Shown: positions 54,693 to 63,970, counted from the first letter of the stretch. The stretch is DNA of 64,000 bases from Streptomyces omiyaensis (GCF_014650895.1 NZ_BMVV01000005.1:310001-374000), one strand, 5' to 3'. Made by a program: numbers and translations. Notes: generated from the sequence alone by a model not told the origin.

Positions 54693-57600
54693 TCAGCGCA
54701 GCTCGTAGGCGCGGACCATGGTCTGGTCGACCCGGGCGCCCGCGCCGTCGGCGAGGGTGACGCGCAGGTGGACGAAGGCTCCTGCGGGGGCGTCGCCCGG
54801 CAGGCTCGCCGTCCAGGTGGCACCGGTCCGGCGCACCTCCGCCGGACGCCAGTCGGTGACCGTGTCGACGGTGCTCTGGGTGCCGTACGCGTACTCCACG
54901 CCGGCCGAGTCCGGCGTGACGGGCTCCGCGCGCCCGTCGACGACGGCGCTCAGCCCGATCGTCGTGGGCTCCCCCGCGGGGCGGGAGTTGCGCAGGTCCG
55001 ACGGCAGGTCGACGACCGGCACGAGGAGGCGTTGGGCCCCCTGGTCGGCGGCCTCCGTACGGAAGGTCCAGGAGGTGGCGTACGCGAGGCCCGTCCGGTC
55101 GACGGGCGAGACGGTCCGGCGCCAGCTCTGGCGGAACGTCACCTCGGCGGACTCCTGCGGCAGGGTGAAGACGCCGCCGGTGGCCGCCTGCGGCTCGCCG
55201 TCGACGAGGAGCTGCCGGGTGCCGTAGTCGGTGCGGGCGAGCGTCGAGTCGTGGCCGCCCGCATCGCCCACCGGCGCGACGACGAAGCCGAGACGGTCGC
55301 CGTCGCGGGACATCAGCGGCCGGTCGTAGGTGTTGCGCACCGGGCCGTACGGCGTCTTGTACCAGTCGCCGGTGACGCGGCCGCGCTCGGCCCGGCGCGG
55401 GCCGTCATAGGCGGTGCCGCCGTACGGGCCGAGGTCACGGCGCATGAGCGTCGTCCACGTCAGGCCGTCCTCGCCGCTCGGGGTGAAGAACTCCGTGCGC
55501 TCCTGCGGGGCGCGCAACGGCAGCGTCGTACCGCCCGCCCACACCGCGGCGAAGCCGGGGACGCCGACCTGGACGTCCGACCAGTACGTCGTGTCCGTCG
55601 CGGTCTGCACGTGGTAGCGGGCGTCGGACACGGCGAGGTCGCGGTCGCGGACCCGCTCCGTCCCGGCGCTGATCGCGCCCCGGTCGACGTGCGCCAGGTT
55701 GTAGACGTACGGGCTGCGCGCGGTGGCGGTGCCCGACCAGGCCACGGTGACCGGGCCACGCTCGGCCTCCGCCTTGAGCGCGAGGGAGTCGGCCCAGGTG
55801 ACCGTGGACTGCGGGACGCCCTCGGGGCCGGTCAGCTGGTGGCGGCCCGGACTGTCGGGGACGGCGGCGAGGACACCGACGGCGCCGGCCGCCGCCGCGG
55901 CCTGGTCCCAGGTGTGGGCGTTGCCGCCGCCGGGGCCGGCGTCCACCAGGGCGATCTTCCCCCGGAGGTCATGGGCGGCGAACCGGTCGGCGGTGCCCTT
56001 GCCGATGGCGACGACCTCGGCCGTGCCGCGCCCGTCGAACTCCGTGGACCTCTGGACGGGGAGGGCGTCGAGGGTCCGGCCGCCGGAGCTGATGAGCCGG
56101 GCCCGGGGCGCGGTCAGCCGCGCCGAGGCGAGGAACGTCAGCCGGTCGTCGGCGCGCACGGGCCGGGCGTAGACGTCCTTGACGTAGGAGGGCACGGCGG
56201 CGAGGTAGCCGGCCTTGAGCCGCCGCGCGTCGTCGAGGGCCACGGTCAGACCGAGGGCGAAACCGGCGGCCTGGCCGGCCCGCTCGGTGTCCCAGGAGAG
56301 CCGCTCCGTTTCGCGGGCGTCGAAGGTGACCGTGGTGTCACCGGTGACGGTGAGCCGGGGCTCGTACAGCTGGGCGACGGAGGCGACGCTGCCCGCGCCG
56401 CCGGGCTCGTCCCGCGTCATGATCAGACCGCTGAGCGAGTACGTGCCGAGCGGTACCCGGAGGGTGGTGCTGCCCGCTTCGGGGTGGCCGAGGGTGTACC
56501 GGCGCGCCGTGTCGCGATGGTCGTCGAAGAGCTGGAAGGCCGAGGGGGAGACCGCCGGCTCGCCGTGCCGGTCGATCCCCTCGACGGTGAGGTCCGCGGA
56601 CGGCACCTCCAGGTGCACGCCGAACGGGACGACGAGCCGCACGCCGTCGGGTCCGGTGCCGACGAGGCGTCCGGTGAGCGTGCCGAGGGCGGCGGCGTCC
56701 AGGGGGACCGAGGGGTCGATGCGGATCGGAACCTCGGCCGTGCCGTGGGCGGGGACGGTGACCGCGTGCCGGGCGGGCCGGGCGAAGCCCCGCACCCGGG
56801 AGCCGTCGTCGCCGCGCACGTCGCGGACGGCGAGCTGGAGGGTGACGTCCTCGTCGGTGCCATTGGTCAGCGTCACGGGTGCGTCGACCGGGTCGAGGCC
56901 GGACTGGGGGTAGGAGAAGTCGCCGAGCAGCGGCGCCGGTGCGGCGGTCACCGGCTGTACGACGGCGCGCGCCACGTCCATCGGGCCGGCGCCCTGCTCC
57001 GGGACGGGGGCGTCGGTGGTCGCCGACGACGAGGTCAGGAGGGCCTTGAGACCGGCGGGCGTCAGGTCGGGCCGCCGCTGGAGGAGGAGAGCCGCGCCGC
57101 CCGCCACGTGCGGGGCGGCCATCGACGTACCGGACATCTCCTGGTACGCGAGGTCACCGCGGCCACCGGCTCGGGCGGCGACGACGCCGACACCCTGGGA
57201 GGCGATGTCGGGCTTGGCGGAGACCCCGTCGGCGGACGGGCCCCGGCTGGAGAAGGAGGCCGTCACGCCCTTGCGGTCGACGGCGCCGACGGTCAGCGCG
57301 GCGGGCGCGCAGCCGGGGGTGGAGACCGTGCCCCGCAGCGAGGCGTTGCCCGCCGCTATGACGAACAGGGCCCTGTCGGAGAGGCGCTGGACCGCTTCGA
57401 CGTCGGGGCCCGCGCAGCGGGTGGCGCCGTCGGCGCCGAGCGACATGGAGACGATCCGGGCGCCCTGGTCGACGGCCCACTCCATGCCGGCGACGATGCC
57501 GCTGAGGGTGCCCGAGCCGTCGTCGCCGAGGACCTTGCCGACGAGGAGGTCCGCCCGGGGCGCCATGCCCGCGTAGCGGCCCCGGGAGGCGGCGCCGGTG

Positions 57601-58430
57601 CCGGCGATCGTGGAGGCGGTGTGGGTTCCGTGGCCCGTGCGGTCCTCGGCGTCGGCGCGCAACACGAAGACCTCGGTGGCGGCGATCCGGCCCGCGAGGT
57701 CGGGGTGGGCGGCGTCGACGCCGGTGTCCAGGACCGCGACCCGGACGCCGCTGCCGTCGAGCCCGGCGCGGTGCGCCGCCTCGGCGCCGGTGAGCGGCAC
57801 GGTCGGGGTGCCGAGGCTGTCGGCGGCGGTGCCGTGGACCTTGGCGTCGAGCCAGATCCGGCGGACGGCACCGGCGGCGCGGGCGCGGTCGCCGCGCGGC
57901 GCCAGGGCGGCCCAGGCGTCGGCGGCGGACTCCTTGTCGACGGCGAGGGCGGCGCCGCCGATGGAATCCAGTGTGTGGGTGACGGTGGTGCCGGGTGTCG
58001 TGGCACGGCGGGCGGCGCCGCCGGAGCCGTAGGAGACGACGACGGGAAGGGTGTCGCTGTGCGCATCGTCGTAACCGTCGGCGACGAGCCCGCCGATGTC
58101 GAAGAGCGCCGGGTCGACGAGTCCGGCGTCGACGAGCGGCTCGACGCCCTGCGGGAAGACGTAGGTGCGGGTGCCGTCCTGCCAGGTGGCGGCGGGGTGG
58201 TCGGTGGCGTCGGCGGGGCGCGGGGCGGCGGACAGCACGGTGCCGTCGGCGGCGACCCGGGCGTCGACCACGTCGCCGGTGACGAGGGTGACGGTGACGG
58301 TACGACCGACGGTCTCCGGGCCCAGGGGGGTGGACGGGTCGGCCGCGTGGGCGGCGGGCGGGACGGCGGCGAGCAGCGCGGCGAGCGCCGGGGCGGCCGC
58401 GATCCGCTGCCAGGATCTGCGGGTTCTCAC
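54693..58430 (-). CDS. secreted S8 protease 5
   Basis: A 1245-residue protein. GTG 58430 follows GGAAGGA; signal peptide ends AHA near residue 29. An N-terminal prodomain (40-190, VTVTLVTGDVVDARV) is typical of large Streptomyces subtilases. The S8 domain has Asp235 (VLDTGVDAAHPD), His267 (TGHGTHTAST), Asn in AAGNAS and Ser436 (SGTSMAAPH). Beta-sandwich modules follow. A PA-like segment comes after the catalytic core rather than inside it (about 790-880: LRGKIALVDAG, WDQAAAAAGAVGVLA). The C-terminal 300 residues are extracellular beta domains. Copy C of the shared 34-bp element lies 78-111 bp upstream, between this gene and the divergent regulator. Confidence 0.93.
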   Translation of the reverse strand: MRTRRSWQRIAAAPALAALLAAVPPAAHAADPSTPLGPETVGRTVTVTLVTGDVVDARVAADGTVLSAAPRPADATDHPAATWQDGTRTYVFPQGVEPLVDAGLVDPALFDIGGLVADGYDDAHSDTLPVVVSYGSGGAARRATTPGTTVTHTLDSIGGAALAVDKESAADAWAALAPRGDRARAAGAVRRIWLDAKVHGTAADSLGTPTVPLTGAEAAHRAGLDGSGVRVAVLDTGVDAAHPDLAGRIAATEVFVLRADAEDRTGHGTHTASTIAGTGAASRGRYAGMAPRADLLVGKVLGDDGSGTLSGIVAGMEWAVDQGARIVSMSLGADGATRCAGPDVEAVQRLSDRALFVIAAGNASLRGTVSTPGCAPAALTVGAVDRKGVTASFSSRGPSADGVSAKPDIASQGVGVVAARAGGRGDLAYQEMSGTSMAAPHVAGGAALLLQRRPDLTPAGLKALLTSSSATTDAPVPEQGAGPMDVARAVVQPVTAAPAPLLGDFSYPQSGLDPVDAPVTLTNGTDEDVTLQLAVRDVRGDDGSRVRGFARPARHAVTVPAHGTAEVPIRIDPSVPLDAAALGTLTGRLVGTGPDGVRLVVPFGVHLEVPSADLTVEGIDRHGEPAVSPSAFQLFDDHRDTARRYTLGHPEAGSTTLRVPLGTYSLSGLIMTRDEPGGAGSVASVAQLYEPRLTVTGDTTVTFDARETERLSWDTERAGQAAGFALGLTVALDDARRLKAGYLAAVPSYVKDVYARPVRADDRLTFLASARLTAPRARLISSGGRTLDALPVQRSTEFDGRGTAEVVAIGKGTADRFAAHDLRGKIALVDAGPGGGNAHTWDQAAAAAGAVGVLAAVPDSPGRHQLTGPEGVPQSTVTWADSLALKAEAERGPVTVAWSGTATARSPYVYNLAHVDRGAISAGTERVRDRDLAVSDARYHVQTATDTTYWSDVQVGVPGFAAVWAGGTTLPLRAPQERTEFFTPSGEDGLTWTTLMRRDLGPYGGTAYDGPRRAERGRVTGDWYKTPYGPVRNTYDRPLMSRDGDRLGFVVAPVGDAGGHDSTLARTDYGTRQLLVDGEPQAATGGVFTLPQESAEVTFRQSWRRTVSPVDRTGLAYATSWTFRTEAADQGAQRLLVPVVDLPSDLRNSRPAGEPTTIGLSAVVDGRAEPVTPDSAGVEYAYGTQSTVDTVTDWRPAEVRRTGATWTASLPGDAPAGAFVHLRVTLADGAGARVDQTMVRAYELR

Positions 58431-58507
58431 AAATGTCCTTCCAGGTTGGGGGATCGAGGGGCAGCAGCAGCGTGGCCAATCCGTCGTGCCGCCGGGGAAC
58501 TTCGGGC

Positions 58508-58541
58508 TGGCGAGAGGCCGTCATGACGCCGACTCGCCACC
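58508..58541 (-). promoter_or_regulatory. shared 34-bp protease element, copy C
   Basis: On the minus strand it begins GGTGGCGAGTCGGCG and ends TCTCGCCA. It sits in the 199-bp divergent region, 78-111 bp from the protease 5 start and 89-122 bp from the regulator start, so it could control both. Confidence 0.7.
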
Positions 58542-58629
58542 GCACCCGCCTCCCCGGGGCCGATCGCGCGGAGACGGATGTGACGAGGTCAGGGGTGACT
58601 ACGGCCGTGCACATGACGACACTGGAACC

Positions 58630-59532
58630 ATGTCGTCCGCACATGGAACCCAGCCCCGGCAGACCGCCGGCGCCGCTGCCGCCACGCCGTCCCACCCCTC
58701 CGACGCCGTGACCGATCTCGCTCTGCGCAACCGGTTCGCCGACCTCCAGGCGGAGTTGCGCCGGGCCGACGACTCGCTCACCCGGGTCCTCACCCAGTGG
58801 CGCCCGGAGTCCGTCCGGGCCGAGGAGCTCCTGGTCGAGTTCGTGGAGGGCAGGACGGCGCAGGCCCTCCGCCTCAACGCCCTGGAGTACGCGGCCCGTC
58901 GTTCCCTCTGCGTCTTCCAGTCCGGTGCGAACGCCGTCGCTCCGGTGCCGACCACCCTCTCGGAGGACGCGGGCGAGGAGGAACGCTCCATGCCCGAAGG
59001 CGACTCCGGGGCCGATCTGCGCGGAGAGGAGCCGGCGGACGACGAGGAGCTGCCGCTGCGCCGGGACGGGAACACCGTCGCCGCCTACCGGGTCGTGGTG
59101 GACCGGGCGTTCCTCACCGAGCCGGCGGCACTGCGGGCGCTCGACGAGCGGCTGCTGCTCGGTCACCGGGTGCGGGTGGTCGACCATCCGCTGACCAAGC
59201 TCGTGGTCGCGGACGAGGAGACCGCGATGGTCCAGGTGGAGCCGGGGCGTTCGGTGGTGCTGCGGCCGCCTCTCGTCGCGCTCGTGACCGAGCTGTTCGA
59301 GTCGGTGTGGCGGCGGTCCCGCCCGTATCTGCGGGAGGACGGCGACCTGGACCCGACGGACCGCAAGCTGCTCCAGCTGATGCTCTCCGGTCTGACGGAC
59401 GCGGCCACGGCCCATCAGCTCGGCAGCTCGCCGCGGACGGTCCAGCGGCGGTTGCGGGCCCTGATGGACGTGGCGGGCGTCTCCTCCCGTGTCCAGCTGG
59501 GCTGGTACGCGATGCGGAACAACTGGGTGTGA
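58630..59532 (+). CDS. LuxR-type transcriptional regulator within the protease island
   Basis: A 300-residue protein. The N-terminal part (25-105) is helical (FADLQAELRRADDSLTRVL and RLNALEYAARRSLCVF), followed by an acidic linker and a mixed alpha/beta region (145-235) with VVLRPPLVALVTELFESVW. A LuxR/GerE helix-turn-helix closes the protein (about 238-300: LDPTDRKLLQLMLSGLTD, HQLGSSPRTVQRRLRAL). Streptomyces proteins of this type resemble TrmB-like sensors and often lie beside subtilase genes. It is divergent from protease 5 with copy C between them. It is the best candidate to bind the shared 34-bp element. The ATG has only a weak ribosome-binding site. Confidence 0.82.
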   Translation: MSSAHGTQPRQTAGAAAATPSHPSDAVTDLALRNRFADLQAELRRADDSLTRVLTQWRPESVRAEELLVEFVEGRTAQALRLNALEYAARRSLCVFQSGANAVAPVPTTLSEDAGEEERSMPEGDSGADLRGEEPADDEELPLRRDGNTVAAYRVVVDRAFLTEPAALRALDERLLLGHRVRVVDHPLTKLVVADEETAMVQVEPGRSVVLRPPLVALVTELFESVWRRSRPYLREDGDLDPTDRKLLQLMLSGLTDAATAHQLGSSPRTVQRRLRALMDVAGVSSRVQLGWYAMRNNWV

Positions 59533-59569
59533 GGGGTGGCGGGCCCCCCACGGCCCCGCCACCCCTCAC
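59529..59569. terminator. hairpin overlapping the regulator stop codon
   Basis: 15-bp perfect stem (GTGAGGGGTGGCGGG at 59529-59543 with 59555-59569) and an 11-nt loop. The left arm starts inside the last codons of the regulator. It serves convergent genes. Confidence 0.85.
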
Positions 59570-59634
59570 GTCGTGCGCCGGCCCCGCGCGGACCGCTCGG
59601 GGTTCACCCCGTCGGGCCGCGCGTGGCCGACCGG

Positions 59635-62600
59635 TCACATGAGCGCCACGTAGTCCTCCAGGGTCCGGCCCCGCAGCCGCTTCACCGGGTCGGTGTACCG
59701 CTCGGACATGCTGTTCTGCCGCAGGTAGTTGGTGACCACCCAGGCCATGTCGGCGGCGTCGACGACGCCGTCGTGGTCGATGTCGGCGGCCCGCAGGCCG
59801 GTGCCGCGTGCCGCGTGGACGGCGGCGGCGTCGCGGACGTCGATGACGTCGTCGCCGTTGACGTCGCCGGCGAGGAGCGCCGCCCGGGAGGAGGCGCCGG
59901 TACCGGCCAGGCCCCAGGGTCCGCGCAGCGCGAGGTCGATCTCCTCCGACCATCCGAAGTGGCCGGGCACCCGCACGTCGAAGCGGTGGGTCCCGTCGGA
60001 GGGGGCGAGCCCCGAGACCGACATCCGGCCGGTGCGGTCCGCGGTCAGTGCCGTAACGGTGCCGTCGGGCGCGGTGAGGGCGGCTGCGATGTCGTCGGCG
60101 CTGTGGTCGCGGGCGGCGTCGTAGGCGCCGGCCTCGGTGAGCAGGCCCTGGACGGCGGGCCGGGCCCCGAAGGAAGAGGTCGGGGCGAGCATCCGGACCG
60201 CCCCGTAGAACTGGATGTTCAGCATGGTCCGGACGCCCTCCGTGTCGACGACCGTGGTGGTGCCCGTGGCGAGGCCCGCCGACGCCGTCTGCCAGCCGCC
60301 GGTCACCTCGTAGGTGACCTTCAGGAGCGGCATGGCGTCGTCCGTGATGCCCTCGGCATCACCGACGTCGACGGTGACGGTGCTGTACGAGGACGCGCCG
60401 GCGGACACGTCGGAACGACGGACGGCCGACGGCGCGTGGGCCGCCAGTTCCGGCGTCGGCTCGACGCCCACGAGCCGGATGTTGCGGTCGTCGTAGCGGA
60501 TCTGGGAGGTGAAGGTCCGCAGTCTCCTCAGCTCGTGCGCGGTGAGGGTGTAGGTCACCCGGTCGCCCGCACGGGCGGTGGCGGCGCTCGCGTCACCGAC
60601 GACGTACGGGGTGCCCTCCTTGACGACGTTGAGCACGCGGGTGGCGCCGATGTTGCCGGCCGCGTCGGCCGGCCACAGCTTGACGAGCGCGACGGGGACG
60701 ACGGGCTGGATGGCCACCGAGCCGCGCACCGTGCCGTCTTCGGTCGCGGCGACGTGGCCGGTGGGGGCGTTGGGGCTGTAGAGGGAGTAGTAGAGGACGT
60801 TGTCGTCCTGGCCGATGTCGAGGCCCGACGACCGGATCGCGTCGGCCTCGCCGTCCCGCAGGGTGCCGTTCAGCTCGAACGACGATGCCGTCGGGGCGCG
60901 TTCGACGACCTGGGGGTGTGCCGGGTCCCAGGCTCCGTAGGAGTCCTCGTAGCGGGGAGCCGCGTTGTCGACGTAGACGCGGCGCAGTTCGCTGTCGGTG
61001 CCGCCGAAGGCATCGGTGCCGACGATGCGGAGCTGGTGGGCGCCGTCCTCCATCCACCGGCCGCGCGGGTCGACCGGGGTACCCTCGTCGCCGGTCAGCG
61101 GGTAGTACCAGGCGCCGACGGTGGCGGGGCCGTACAGGACTCCCTCGGTGAGGCCCGTGGTGTTGACGCCGCCGACGTAGCCGATGTCCACGCCACGCTC
61201 GTCGGTGAGGAACACGTCGATGCTGCGCAGCTCTCCGGCCATCCGCAGGTCGAAGGTGGCGGCGCCGCCGCCGACCGCGCCCTCCGCGGTGGCGCGTCCC
61301 GTGGACATCACCGGCTTGGTCATGACGACCTCCTCGAAGCCCGACGGCGCGACGCGCAGCCCGAAGGGGACGCGCAGTGTGCCCGAGGCGCCGGCGGTGA
61401 GCGGCGTGAGGACGAGGAAGCCCTCGTAATGGCCGACGGGAGCTCCGGCCGGGACGTGCAGGGTGGTGCGGACCGGTACCTTGCCGCGGGCTCCGACGGT
61501 CACGCGGTCGTCGGTGGTGAGGGTGACGCCGGCGGCCCGCGCGTCCTGGGAGGCGCCGGAGCCTCGGGTGAAGGCGGCGGACACGCGGTAGGTGCCGGGC
61601 GCCCCGGCGGTGTTGACGAGCTCCATGCGAGCGGCGCGGGTGGTGGCGCGGCCCGGCGGCAGCACGCCGAGGTCCAGGGCGCCGGTGCGGTGCTCGATCT
61701 CGGTCGGTGTGCCGTCGAGGCCGGTGGAGGCCGTGCGGGCCGGGACCTGAAGGGTGGTGCGTGCGTGGACAGCGGCGTACGGGTCGACGGCTCCGGCGCC
61801 CGCCTCGAAGACGCTCGGGTTCCCGGGGAGCGGCACGGCCGTGTTCATCAGGGCGGTCTTCACGTCGTCGGGGCCCATGCCGGGGTCGTGCTGGAGCAGC
61901 AGGGCCGCGGCGCCCGCGACGTACGGGGCGGCCATGGAGGTGCCGCTCATGCGGGCGTACGCGGTGGTGTGGTCGCCTCCGGCAGGGTCGACGGCGTCGG
62001 CCGGGACGGAGGACAGGACGCTGACGCCGGGCGCGGTGACCTCGGGCTTGATGGCCGAGGTGCCGTAGACCGGGCCGCGCGAGCTGAATTCGGCGAGGGA
62101 GCCGTCACCGAGCCGGAAGGTTCCCGCGGCGGTGAACGAGACCTCGCCCTGGACGGCGGCAGCGGCGAGGGCGGCTCCGTCGGCGGCGGTCAGGGAGAAG
62201 GCAGGGACGTAGGAGGGCTTCTCGCCGAGGTAGGCCGGGATGTGCCCCTCGTCCGCCTTGTCGTTGACGAGGAGGACGGCGGCGGCGCCCATGCTCCGCG
62301 CGCGGCGCACCTTGTCGTCGAGGCTGGTGCCGCCGCGCGTGACGAGGACGGCGCGGCCGGTGACGTCCTTGCCGGTGTAACCGGCGGCGGTGCCGGTGCC
62401 GACGTCGGTGACGCCGAGGCCGTCGCCCCGGGTGAGCGCGTCGAGGGCGTCTCCGAAGGACTGCGCGAGAAGACGGCCCCCGACCCGGACGGGACCGGCG
62501 GCGAGGGTGTACGCGGGCAGGGTGAGCGGCGCGGCGTGGGCGCCGACGGTGATCGGCAGGGCGGCGGCACCCGGGGTGCCCAGGGTGCCCTCGGACGGAC

Positions 62601-63756
62601 CGCTGTTGCCGGCGGCGATCACGGTCGTGACACCGGCGAGGACGAGGTTGTCGGCCGCGACGGCCTGCGGGCTGAGGGGATCGTTGATCGCGGCGCCGAG
62701 CGACATGTTGACGACGTCCATGCCGTCCTCGGCCGCGCGGTCCATCGCGGCGATGATGTCGCTGGTGCGGCCCGTGCCGTACGGGCCGAGGACGCGGTAG
62801 GCGTGGACGGAGGCGCCGGGTGCGACGCCGTGCGCGGCGCGCTCGGTGGAGGTGTCGCCGCGGCCCGCGACGATGCCCGCGACGTGGGTTCCGTGCGCGG
62901 TGTAGTAGGTGGAGCCGCGGTCGGTCTCGGCCTGACCGGACGCCTTCCAGTCGGCGTACGTCGTCTCCATGGGGTCGGTGTCGTCGTCGACGAAGTCGTA
63001 TCCGCCGGCGTAGGCGTCCTTCAGGTCGGGGTGACGGTGGTCGATGCCGGTGTCGATGACGCCGACCTTGACGCCCTTGCCGGTGACGCCCTCGGCGTGC
63101 AGGCGGGCCAGGCCGTCGTCGTGGTCCTGCCCGCCGATGTCGGCGGCTCCGGCCGGGCCGGTCTCGGGGTCGGACAGTGCCCGGACGGCGGTGTCCTGCC
63201 AGACGGCCGTCACGCCGTCCTGCTCCAGGAGGTCGGCTATCCGGTCGCCCGGCACGCTCAGGCTGACGCCGGTGAAGCTCCGGGTGTAGGTGCGGCGCAC
63301 GCGGGCTTCGGTCCTGGCGCCGGCCTTGGCGCCGGTCGCCGGGAACAGCCTGTCGAGCGTGGTGCGGAAGTCGGCGTGCGCCTTCGTCACGGCCCCGTGG
63401 GCGTCGGCTTCGCTCAGTTCCCGGCCCTGGCCCGCGGCGAGCAGTCGCGCGGTACGGGCCGGGGGCGTGCTCAGCCGCACGATGACGTCGACGGGCTCGT
63501 CCGAGCGCAGCACGGCCTCGTCGGTGATGTGCGGGCCGTTCAGGTCCAGGGCGGCCATGCGGTGCAGCGCCTCGGTCTCCTGACGGCCGAGCGAGGCGAG
63601 GAGGGAGCGGGCGCTCGTCGCCGGGGCTGCCGCAGGAGGCTCGCCGCCGGAGTCGGCGGCATCAGCGGCCGTCGCGGGCCCGGTGGTTGCCAGGGAGGCG
63701 AGCAGGACGGCCGCGACCGCCGTGGCGAGGCGTCTGCGGCCGGGTGGGTTCGTCAT
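59635..63756 (-). CDS. secreted S8 protease 6 with PA, cohesin-like and dockerin-like domains
   Basis: A 1373-residue protein. Signal peptide ends ATA/AD near residue 31; propeptide 80-190. The S8 domain has Asp235 (VIDTGIDHRHPD), His288 (TAHGTHVAG), Asn in AAGNSGPS and Ser607 (SGTSMAAPY). A PA domain is inserted (about 415-545: AVLVTRGGTSLDDKV). Fn3-like repeats follow. Residues about 1055-1180 resemble a cohesin fold (RAGDRVTYTLTAHELRRL, then QIRYDDRNIRLVGVEP). Residues 1295-1350 form two dockerin-like calcium loops (GDVNGDDVIDVRDAA and ADIDHDGVVDAADMAWVV). The ATG follows CCAGGAAC. Copy D of the shared element lies 111-144 bp upstream. Confidence 0.93.
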   Translation of the reverse strand: MTNPPGRRRLATAVAAVLLASLATTGPATAADAADSGGEPPAAAPATSARSLLASLGRQETEALHRMAALDLNGPHITDEAVLRSDEPVDVIVRLSTPPARTARLLAAGQGRELSEADAHGAVTKAHADFRTTLDRLFPATGAKAGARTEARVRRTYTRSFTGVSLSVPGDRIADLLEQDGVTAVWQDTAVRALSDPETGPAGAADIGGQDHDDGLARLHAEGVTGKGVKVGVIDTGIDHRHPDLKDAYAGGYDFVDDDTDPMETTYADWKASGQAETDRGSTYYTAHGTHVAGIVAGRGDTSTERAAHGVAPGASVHAYRVLGPYGTGRTSDIIAAMDRAAEDGMDVVNMSLGAAINDPLSPQAVAADNLVLAGVTTVIAAGNSGPSEGTLGTPGAAALPITVGAHAAPLTLPAYTLAAGPVRVGGRLLAQSFGDALDALTRGDGLGVTDVGTGTAAGYTGKDVTGRAVLVTRGGTSLDDKVRRARSMGAAAVLLVNDKADEGHIPAYLGEKPSYVPAFSLTAADGAALAAAAVQGEVSFTAAGTFRLGDGSLAEFSSRGPVYGTSAIKPEVTAPGVSVLSSVPADAVDPAGGDHTTAYARMSGTSMAAPYVAGAAALLLQHDPGMGPDDVKTALMNTAVPLPGNPSVFEAGAGAVDPYAAVHARTTLQVPARTASTGLDGTPTEIEHRTGALDLGVLPPGRATTRAARMELVNTAGAPGTYRVSAAFTRGSGASQDARAAGVTLTTDDRVTVGARGKVPVRTTLHVPAGAPVGHYEGFLVLTPLTAGASGTLRVPFGLRVAPSGFEEVVMTKPVMSTGRATAEGAVGGGAATFDLRMAGELRSIDVFLTDERGVDIGYVGGVNTTGLTEGVLYGPATVGAWYYPLTGDEGTPVDPRGRWMEDGAHQLRIVGTDAFGGTDSELRRVYVDNAAPRYEDSYGAWDPAHPQVVERAPTASSFELNGTLRDGEADAIRSSGLDIGQDDNVLYYSLYSPNAPTGHVAATEDGTVRGSVAIQPVVPVALVKLWPADAAGNIGATRVLNVVKEGTPYVVGDASAATARAGDRVTYTLTAHELRRLRTFTSQIRYDDRNIRLVGVEPTPELAAHAPSAVRRSDVSAGASSYSTVTVDVGDAEGITDDAMPLLKVTYEVTGGWQTASAGLATGTTTVVDTEGVRTMLNIQFYGAVRMLAPTSSFGARPAVQGLLTEAGAYDAARDHSADDIAAALTAPDGTVTALTADRTGRMSVSGLAPSDGTHRFDVRVPGHFGWSEEIDLALRGPWGLAGTGASSRAALLAGDVNGDDVIDVRDAAAVHAARGTGLRAADIDHDGVVDAADMAWVVTNYLRQNSMSERYTDPVKRLRGRTLEDYVALM

Positions 63757-63866
63757 GTTCCTGGCTCCGCTCTGGTCCGTGGGGCGGGGTCTCCGTCAGC
63801 ACGGGGGTTGGACGGTCGGATGACGCACGATCATCGCCATTCGGAACGTCGGGCACCAGTTCGAGC

Positions 63867-63900
63867 GGTGGCGAATCTCCGCCATGTCGAGATGTCGTCA
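63867..63900 (+). promoter_or_regulatory. shared 34-bp protease element, copy D
   Basis: Begins GGTGGCGAATCTCCG and ends GATGTCGTCA. It shows the 8-bp phasing of CG steps most clearly (CATGTCGA followed by GATGTCGT). It is upstream of protease 6. Confidence 0.7.
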
Positions 63901-63920
63901 GCGTGAGGGCCGGATGCGGG

Positions 63921-63970
63921 GCCGACCCGCCCCCGGCACCTGCGGTTCAAGGTGCCGGGACCGGGTCGGC
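63921..63970. terminator. two-part hairpin near the window edge
   Basis: An outer 9-bp stem (GCCGACCCG at 63921-63929 with 63962-63970) and an inner 9-bp stem (CCCGGCACC at 63932-63940 with 63951-63959) are separated by a 2 x 2 internal loop. It probably ends a minus-strand gene lying beyond the right edge and shields protease 6 from it. Confidence 0.75.

Noticed and set aside
54198-63906. Two very long plus-strand frames (about 1440 codons each) opposite proteases 5 and 6
   Set aside because: Both read as repetitive Gly/Val/Asp text without domains; they are antisense shadows of subtilase genes.
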